Below are positions 56,124 to 64,000 of a DNA stretch of 64,000 nucleotides, piece after piece. Within the stretch, counting starts at the first letter, position 1. Every line of letters begins with the position of its first letter. The translations under genes and the position numbers were made by a program. Under the pieces are notes generated by a model that searched no databases, was not told the DNA's origin, and saw only the letters and a program-made list of their open reading frames with translations. The DNA comes from Panagrolaimus kolymaensis (lineage: Eukaryota > Nematoda > Chromadorea > Rhabditida > Panagrolaimidae), in NCBI GenBank assembly GCA_028622995.1, contig JAJQJQ010000050.1, positions 1,860,001 through 1,924,000 on the forward strand. Direction: 5' to 3'.

Positions 56124-59100
56124 TTTAAATAAAAATGTTTTAAAAGTAATAAAATAAAGGCACAAATGCTGGAAATCTGAAAAAAGATACTAATTAATGA
56201 AAGAAAGAAAAGATGCGAAATAAAAAATCTGGCAAAAAAATAAATAAAATAAATGAAAAAACGCATAACAAAAAAAATGCATATATTCTTCTTTCATTTT
56301 TTAGGGTCTTCGACGTCGATGTCGTTTTTTTTTGTTGCTCGAGTACTAATAAAAACAAGCAAGCAATAAACAAAAAAAGCTAGCTTGCGCTAAAAGCTAA
56401 AAACGTTTTTGCAGTATTGCTTTAAAAAACGAGAAAGGAAATGGATGGGAAAAAAATAAATAAAACAAAAACGATCATCAAGCTTTTACTAAAAAAAGAG
56501 AAAAAAAAAAGAATGTCAAAGCATTAGCAACAAAAAATAACATGGAAATATAAGATGAAAAAAATTTTAAAGTTAGTTTTGCTCCATAAAAAAAAATATA
56601 GGAAAATTATTCATTATTTATTTTATTTTTTATTCGAACAAAACTCAGAAATTTTTGAAAGTCAGTTTATACTTTGCTAATTTTGAGAAAAAAAAGATGA
56701 ATCTTCCAAAAAAAAATTTATTCGATGCAAATTTATTTATTTTCTAAATCCCCTTAAACTTTTGGATGAAAAAAATGTTGATAATATGCGAGTGTTTTTT
56801 TTACGTAACATCAAATTGCGTAAACAGACATAAAACTTTTTTTTATTAACCGAAACCTGATTCTAAATTTTTATAATTAGCAACTTTGTTTGCAATACTA
56901 CGCTTAATTCCCATGCAACTAATAAAAAAAATGAAGAGGATTTAACTATGTATATTTCATTTGAAAAACTCTTAAATTTAAAAAAAAACTACGCAAAATT
57001 AAAAAAAAGTTTTATTTCAAGGCAATTAAGGCATTATTTCTAAAATTAGAACTGAAAATATATTTTTGGAGTTATTTTTAGCATTGTATGTGCCATGATT
57101 TAGAAGATTTTTTTCTTTCTTCACAATTAGATAGTTAGATTTTGTAAAAAAGTAAAAAATATCGCCCACTTTTAGGTAACTCTTTGTTTTTCAAAGCAAA
57201 AAGAAAGTTAAATAAACAAAAAGAAAATTAGCGATAACTTTAAATAATCAAAACATTTTTATGAAAAAAGAAATTCTTTCCGCTATGAAAATAAAAAATA
57301 AATCTGCTTAAAATTATAATAATAAAACTTATAGTTTCTTCGCCGTTCCAAATGAATTTTTTAAAAAGAAATATTGCACAAAATAAAACTCATAAAAATA
57401 AATGTGGCGACGACAACCGATCGGCGGCTGCGCAACAACACTTTTTCTAATCTTATTTTTTGAGCGGCGCAAAAAATATTTTTTCTTCTCTCTTTTTCTC
57501 CAAGGTTTTTTCCAATCAACGAAGCGTTTTTGATCTTCATATATTTTATTTTTGCGTTGTTGTTTCGCGCAAGAAAAAAAAGATAGAAAATCGACGTAAA
57601 TTGGTCTGTTTTATTGTTGAAGATGCGCAGCAGAAAAAAGAGACGACGACAAACACATTTAGGAAATAAATAGTAACAATTTTTTTTATTATTATCGTTG
57701 TTGATTGGTGACACACACAAAGACAAACCTGAAGATGAAGAAGATACACTTAAAAAATAATTTAAAAAGTGTACTTTTTGACTTAAAATTTTTTTGTTTA
57801 TTAGATGGACGAAGGGCGTCAGTGAAAAAGAAAAGGAAATGAAAAAAATTGACTCATAATAGAATAATGAAATTAAGTTTCAATAATAATAAAAAGTGAA
57901 TAATTTATAATTTTTTCTTTGAACATTTAAAAAATTAAGTAAAGTTATAGAAAAGCCAAAGGTTTTTTGATTAAAATACGAACCCGCCAAAAAGTCAAAT
58001 TTCTCCTGTTTTGTTAAATAAAAAGCGATAATTTTTCGAAGTAAAAAAAACTATGGAAACCAAGGAAAAATAACAACAAAAATAAATAGGAAAAGAAGGG
58101 AAAAAAGAAAATAGCCTCAGAAAAAAAAATGCAAGTGTAAAGAAAGAAAGAATAAATGCCGCGGCAAAGTAAAAAAAAAAAACATAGGAAAAGAAAGCAG
58201 CTTAGCACTTCTTTTCTTTCTTTCTTTTTGCAAGTAGTGAATGAGTGTGACAAATCAATTCAAGAAGGAGTTGACACAAGAATAAAAATGTTTTCCAAAA
58301 GTAGCAAATTATTGTTCCAAAATAACTATATTTTTTAGACAAAAAAACTAAAAACAAAAAATATGGGAAAAATTAAAAGCGTTTAAGTTAAAAAGTTAAA
58401 AAAGTTTTATAAAAGCAAGCGAGTGACTCGAAGAAAGAAAAATCAAAAAAAGTTGTGTCGTTTTTTTATTCGATTTTCTTTTTTTTCAAGAGTCAGAGAG
58501 AGCGATGGAGAGTTGCGCTAAGTGAGTCATTATTGATGAATGAAAAATGGAAAAACTGAGAATGGAGAATGGCAGATTGGTTGTTTCGATAAGCTATTGT
58601 TGAGCGGCGGCGGCGTCAGAAACTTAAAAAGGAAAAGAAAGCAAAAGAAGGCCATTTCTTGCTTTCTTGAGAAGTGAGTGTGAGAGTGGACATGCATGCC
58701 CAAAGGGAGTTATATATATGTTCAACAAGAACAAGAAAAGAAAATGACAACTAAAAAACTAAAAACGGAAGTTGTTTATGTATGAGTTTTTCTGAAAAAT
58801 TCTAGCTAGGATTTGCATTTTTTAAACAGTTTTGTTCATCTCCAATTTATGAATCAAAACATGGGTTAGATTGCTTGGAATCGAACTATCTATTAATGAA
58901 TGAAGTTTTGGTTTTCTTTTTCTACGCTTCATAATGAACGAAGTAGAAAATTAAGCAAAAGATAACATAAAAAGTTTATTATTTTACCAATTTACAGTCA
59001 TTTTTGACTCATTTTGGCTAATTAAAATTTTAATAATTTTTTTAAAACCTTTTAAAATTATTGTTTACATATGATAAAAATTTACTTTTCAGATTTTTTG

Positions 59101-60276
59101 TATCAAATTTTAATTTTTTTAAAAACATTTTTGAATCCATAAAAATCATTTAAAAGATACAAAAGTGGTCGTAAATGTTATTAAAAAAAGCAAACAATTA
59201 ATGCTTAAATAAAATAATCAATTTTATAGCGGTTTTTGTAAATTTTCTTCACATTTTTTCTTTGCATATTTGAAAACATATTGTTTTAATTTTTACAATT
59301 TATTGCATTGCTTTTATTTAAATAACCTTTAACCCAACTTTTTGTGACGTCGAAGAATCATATTCTGTAAATTTAACTCTCATCTGGCAGAATCATATGT
59401 ATTCATTCATAAATGTATGATTATTTTAGTTTTATTCGTTATTTTAATTCTCAAGTGGCAAAGCTGCTGTTCATCAAATTTCATTCATAAGCTTTTATTT
59501 TTAATCCCAGTGGCCTGACTCTTAATAAACTTTTTAAATATCATTTGTTTTTTCATTTTTATCAACAAAAAAAACATGATTTTTTATTTCCCAAAAAAAA
59601 GCATAAACAGAAACATTAAAAACAAAAATAAAAAATTTAAGATTGGAAACATTTTTTACATCTTGTGTTTTTTATTTTCATGCGATCACAGCTTTACTAA
59701 CATTTTTCAAAAAAAATATTGAAAAAACTTTGATATTTATGAATATTTTTTTCCGGTTGCTCATTCACATAGTAATTATTTTTTATTTTTTTATGACTTC
59801 TTTGTTTTTCAACTTTTTTTTGGTCATCAAAAAGCATTATCAAGGGGAATGAATTAAATTAAAGGTTAAATCATAGCCATAAAGTTTCTTATGATTACAG
59901 TCATCACCTTTTTTTTATAATGATACAGTCTGACTGACTGACTGACTTTGAAAAATCATAATCTTTTGTGACGTCGAAATAGGAAAAAAGGTTTTATTTA
60001 TTTTAATTTTTATATATCTTTTTACAACAAACATGGCAAAAGAAAATAAACATGTCGACGGACAAACAGCGAACATGAAAATGGAAAAAAAGGGAGGAGG
60101 AGAAGTTTCAGTGGCAAATAAAAAAAGCTTGAAAATAAAAATAAAAATGCCACAATTCACACTATTCCATTCATTTTGACGATAGCTGGTCAACATTGTG
60201 AAGTCGTGTTTATTATAAATATTTTTATAATAAGCCTTCTGAAAAGGAAAAATAAAAATAAAAAAAATAAAGAAAT
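56124..60276. other. 4.1-kb AT-rich region without a supportable gene
   Basis: Homopolymer-rich sequence. Frames near 57361-57749 and 58014-58338 are low-complexity (K/R/F) and overlap on both strands. There are a few TGACGTCG words (59344, 59970) and a GACTGACT run (59929-59945). It is probably the shared upstream region of the flanking, divergently read genes. Confidence 0.4.
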
Positions 60277-61482
60277 ATGAAACTTATATTTATTGTTTTT
60301 ATTACTATTTCAACTTTTACTTATGCATTAACAACGGCTAATGATGTTATTGGTAAGTATAGATTTTGATGAAAGTAGTTATGACAGATTCATGGATTAT
60401 CATGGGTGCCACTATAATTATAGTGTTTAACTGATATCATACATTTATTGAACTAAGAAGCTAGAAAAAAAAGTTTCCAATTTTCTTAAAAACTATAGGT
60501 TACTTTTAAAGTTTTATAAAACAATTAAGTTATTTTTTTTCAAAAATAAGGAGGCGATCAGTGAAAATTTTTAAATTCATAAAATTTATTTTAAAAAGTT
60601 ATTTTTGCATTTTTTTTAAACCGTTTGGTAAACGTATGTTTTTAATTTTTGACCCTTTTGACAGTTGAATGAATGAATGACTACGTATAAACTGCCATTC
60701 TTTGACAATTCATGACACTTGCATAGCATAAATTTAAAACATTAAAAATACTCGAGCCGCTTTTTATTGAATTTCTTGTTCCAAATTTGCAGAATTTTTT
60801 TTAAAGTTCTAGTTTGCGTCTAAAAGCTAGAAAAAAGCTTCCAGTTTCTTGATATTAATATTATTTCATAGTTTTGATGAAATCCTCTGAACTTCTACTT
60901 CAATTAGTTTTGACCTTTCCATTTTTTAAAGTTCTCTTAGAGTTCGAGAATCTTTTTTTGTGGCAAAAAAAGTATGGAACATTTCCTTTTTTGCAAACTT
61001 TGAACGCCTACTGTAACTTCCGGATTTCTCCTTTATTTTTAAAAATACAATCATTTTTCTACAAAAAAAGAAGCATAAAGCCGGAAATTATTATTCAAAA
61101 TATATATTAGACTCTTTTCCTTAGCTACAAAAATATGAAGCCAAAGCCACCCAGCTGCAATAGCAAATTTTTTTAGCATATGATTTAAATAATAAATAAT
61201 AGATTCTTTGGTTTTTTAGCTACCGAAAATGGTGTTGTTGGAAATAATAATGATGAAATTATGCCAGAAATTGAAGAAAGTGATTTAGTTGCGGCAGCTT
61301 TGGCAGAAAAATTAGATCGTGAAAAATTAACTGAAAATACTTTTTCATTTCCAGCATTTTTACGATTTAATCGAATAAATAAAAGTGGAAATAATGTAGC
61401 TGGCCGAATTCCCGTATGCTTTTGTTGCCGTGCATTTGTATGCCATCATCAACGATGCCCATGTTCAAAATTCATTTTTTAA
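60277..61482 (+). CDS. Small secreted cysteine-rich protein
   Basis: Exon 1 (60277-60352) and exon 2 (61220-61482) join in frame across an 867-base intron, giving 112 residues. MKLIFIVFITISTFTYALTT is a clear signal peptide with likely cleavage after TYA or nearby. An acidic, helix-prone middle (EESDLVAAALAEKLDREKLT) follows. The C-terminus packs six cysteines into 16 residues (VCFCCRAFVCHHQRCPC). No known domain is recognised; the layout fits a nematode secreted peptide or effector-like protein with a propeptide and a disulfide-rich or metal-binding tail. Those roles are speculative. Confidence 0.65.
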
Positions 61483-64000
61483 AATATAAAAACCAAAAAA
61501 ATATTTATTTTATGAATTTTATTTCCTTTTTTATATATTATTTTTGTGTTTTCATAGCAAAAAAAAATTATTGTGAAATTTGTTAATCAAGGCGAAATTT
61601 ATTTTTCTCATGCATTATTTTTTATTTCCAAAAAAGTGTGTTTTTTCAAGAAAAAAAAAATATTCGTTAAACGTCATTTTTAAAAAACATATATCCATGA
61701 CACCACCACCGCCAACAAACACCCAACCAACCAATATAATTGTAAACTTGCACTGAAGTTGTCGTCGTCGTCGATGTTGTTAAAATAAACCTTCCTCCTC
61801 AAAACATAAAAAAATTCTTTATGGAGTTTGCGTTGGAAGGAAAAAGCAGTGTTTTGCAAATTAAAAAGACAGAGAAGGTCACTTCTTTAAAGTTCATATT
61901 TCCGTTTTTTTAAGTTTTTTAATTTTCGTAAAAAAAATAACGTAAAATTATGCATAAAAAGTTATTATTGAAAAATTCATTTCTGCTTGTTTTGTTTCGA
62001 AAACTAATGAATAAAGAAAGCAAAAAATGTTTATTAAACAAAGTTGTATGTTTCTTAAAAATAATTATTTGCAAGAATAATTAAGAAACTTTAAAAGGTT
62101 TTAAAGCGGCTAAAATCCTTGTAAGTCAAAGATAAAAAAATAGCAGGCGATAATGAAGAAACAAGAAAAAAGTCAAAGAAATAACAACAAATTTCCATTT
62201 TTGTTAAAAAGAAAATTTTACTTAAGAAAAAATTATTTTTTTTTCATTGACCGCAACAAAACTTAACTTTTGATGTGTATGTATGTATGTGTACCAGATT
62301 ATCGCGCGCCATAGTTTTTTTTTTGTCTTCTTAATCGGATGATCGTCTTCGATGTGGTTTGGCGGCAGCAGCGGTGGCGCGGAGAAGAAGATGTTGCTTT
62401 TTTGGAAGAAAAAAAAAGACAACACACGTAAATTTATTTTTCCGCTTCAAAAATCAAAAATACACACAAAAATACGTAAATTTGTTTTCTCGTTTTTTCC
62501 TTTTTTCGGTAGTAAAGCAGCTCCCGCTGATTTTACTTACAAATGTAAACCGCGGAATGAAAGATGCGTAATTTTAATTTTTGTTGAATGTTATGTATCT
62601 TTCTCTCATTTTTTTTTGTTCCTTAAAGGAAGGAAAAATCAAATGAACACACAGTCATCATTTTTCTTTCTTTTTATATTTGACCGACCCAAATTCAATG
62701 ACCGCAAAGAAAAAGGATTTTGTTGTTTGTAAAAAAAATTTTGTTGGCTTTTTGTTGAATTATTTTTTTAACAATGATGATGTCTTTTTCACGGATTTAT
62801 TTTTTTTTTTGACTAAAAAATTGCTTTAAAAAAAGTTAAGCTGCTAAAAGGCTTTTATCAACAATAAAAAAAATTGTCTAATCTTTGTAAAATGATTCAG
62901 TTTTGAACTTTTTGCTTTGTTTTGAAACTTCGTTTGAAAAAGTAGGATCGTTATTAAAATATTTAAATTTTAAATTATTTCTGTCTCTGACCTATCTTTT
63001 AATCAAATAATAGAGTCCTTGAGAGCTCAAAAATTATAGAAAGCTTTAGCGTTTTAAAAAAAATCTATGTTGGTGCCATAATTTATTGTGAAATTTGTTT
63101 ACTGAAATTCGCAATTCTTGCAAATGTTTTTGAAGCTTTTGACTAAAAAAAAGTTGCTTTACGAATAAGCTTCAGAAATATAAGCAAAAATTTATCATTT
63201 TTCTCAAATTACATCCCAGTTTATTTTCCAAATTTTGTCTCATCTTTAATTTCTATTTTTAATCACTGTTTATAATTTATCTAAAAATAAAAACCATACT
63301 TTTTCCAAAAATAAATATCGTATTACCTCATTAATTATTGGTTACTTCCCTTCTGCTGATAAAATTTCCAAAACATAAACTATCTATAAAAAAAATTTTT
63401 TTTGCAAGAAATAAATAATATTTAATTTATTTCTTCTTTTTTTTTATGGTTTTTCTTTTATTTTTATTACTGTAGAGAAAAGTATGCATTTTTTTTGTTA
63501 TATATATATATATAACATTAATGGCTCATTATTCATCTCCATTTTTTTTCATTGTCCAAAAAATACGGAAAGCACCTTCTTTTGTGTTTTATACATACAA
63601 AAACAAATTGTTATTTTCTTTTTTTTGTCTCAAAGAAAAAAAAAACAGAGTCCCATTATTTTCCTCTTTTTTGTTTGTTACTCTTGTTTTTTTTTTTCTT
63701 TTTTGCCATTAGAGTCAATTCGCAACCTTGCTTTATAAAATTATATCATCTTCTTATCTTAATGGATTTTTTTCTTCTTCTTCTTTTTCTTAGATTTCCT
63801 TGCAACTTGTTTTATTTTTTATTTTAACCCTAAAAAATGGGTAATTGAAATAAGCTTTAAACCCTAACCAAAAAAAGAAACAAGCTTTTCAATCTTTTTT
63901 TGCGTGTTTTTTACTTCTAAGAAAAAATTGTGACTAAGCTGAATATTTTAAAAAAAATTTGAAAAGTAAAAAAAGAAAATTAAGTTTACATACTTTTTAT
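61483..64000. other. AT-rich right end without a supportable gene
   Basis: Contains a GTATGTATGT patch (62277-62291), a (TA)n run (about 63500-63514) and poly-T tracts. Frames at 62352-62732 and 63484-63827 are low complexity. A gene edge may lie beyond the window. Confidence 0.4.

Noticed and set aside
57361..58338. Several overlapping K/R/F-rich ORFs on both strands
   Set aside because: Low complexity from A and T runs; overlapping frames with no conservation signal.

Overview
The window looks like nuclear DNA of a nematode. It is very AT-rich, has many short introns with clear GTAAGT donors and TTTTAG/TTTCAG acceptors, and encodes nematode-type chemoreceptor and F-box/FTH-like proteins next to conserved animal housekeeping genes. 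The family mix and AT-richness suggest a plant-parasitic, root-knot-type (Meloidogyne-like) worm. That placement is inference; no marker gene or spliced-leader RNA was seen.

Left arm (about 1-22 kb): a mostly plus-strand gene series. It holds a small retropepsin-like protein, a 12-exon ARMH3 (C10orf76) orthologue whose 5' exons were not found, a complete 7-exon acetoacetyl-CoA synthetase (sur-5/AACS type), a calexcitin-like EF-hand protein, a BAP31-like ER protein, a short minus-strand coiled-coil gene with an in-frame stop, a degenerate GH18 chitinase-like gene, an F-box-like gene and a rhodopsin-class serpentine receptor. Small transposons sit between them: a hAT-type MITE, a BEL/Pao scrap and a tRNA-derived SINE.

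Middle (about 22.2-44.9 kb): a repeat and transposon block. A 155-bp satellite bounded by inverted ends (22767-31346) is split precisely, without target duplication, by a head-to-tail array of six related 1.0-1.8 kb units (about 22980-30818). Units begin TTC and end CACTGG, carry a G/T-rich 16-bp minisatellite and a GAA-loop hairpin, and five of six carry a Pol III A-box/B-box tRNA-like module. I read this as a tandem, rolling-circle (Helitron/HINE-like) non-autonomous element; this is the best candidate for an undescribed system. Next is a young 12.9-kb minus-strand LTR element (32007-44865) with identical 416-bp LTRs, a 4-bp target duplication, a primer-binding site, and gag-like but no recognisable pol ORFs.

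Right arm (about 45-64 kb): a broken, intron-less FAD-dependent oxidoreductase (stop plus frameshift), a proline-rich exon, two diverging F-box-like genes, a HAT-repeat (PRPF39-like) gene that seems to lack its 3' end, a second hAT-type MITE, a four-span membrane protein and a small secreted Cys-rich protein. Long AT-rich gaps, mainly 56.1-60.3 kb and 61.5-64 kb, show no supportable genes.
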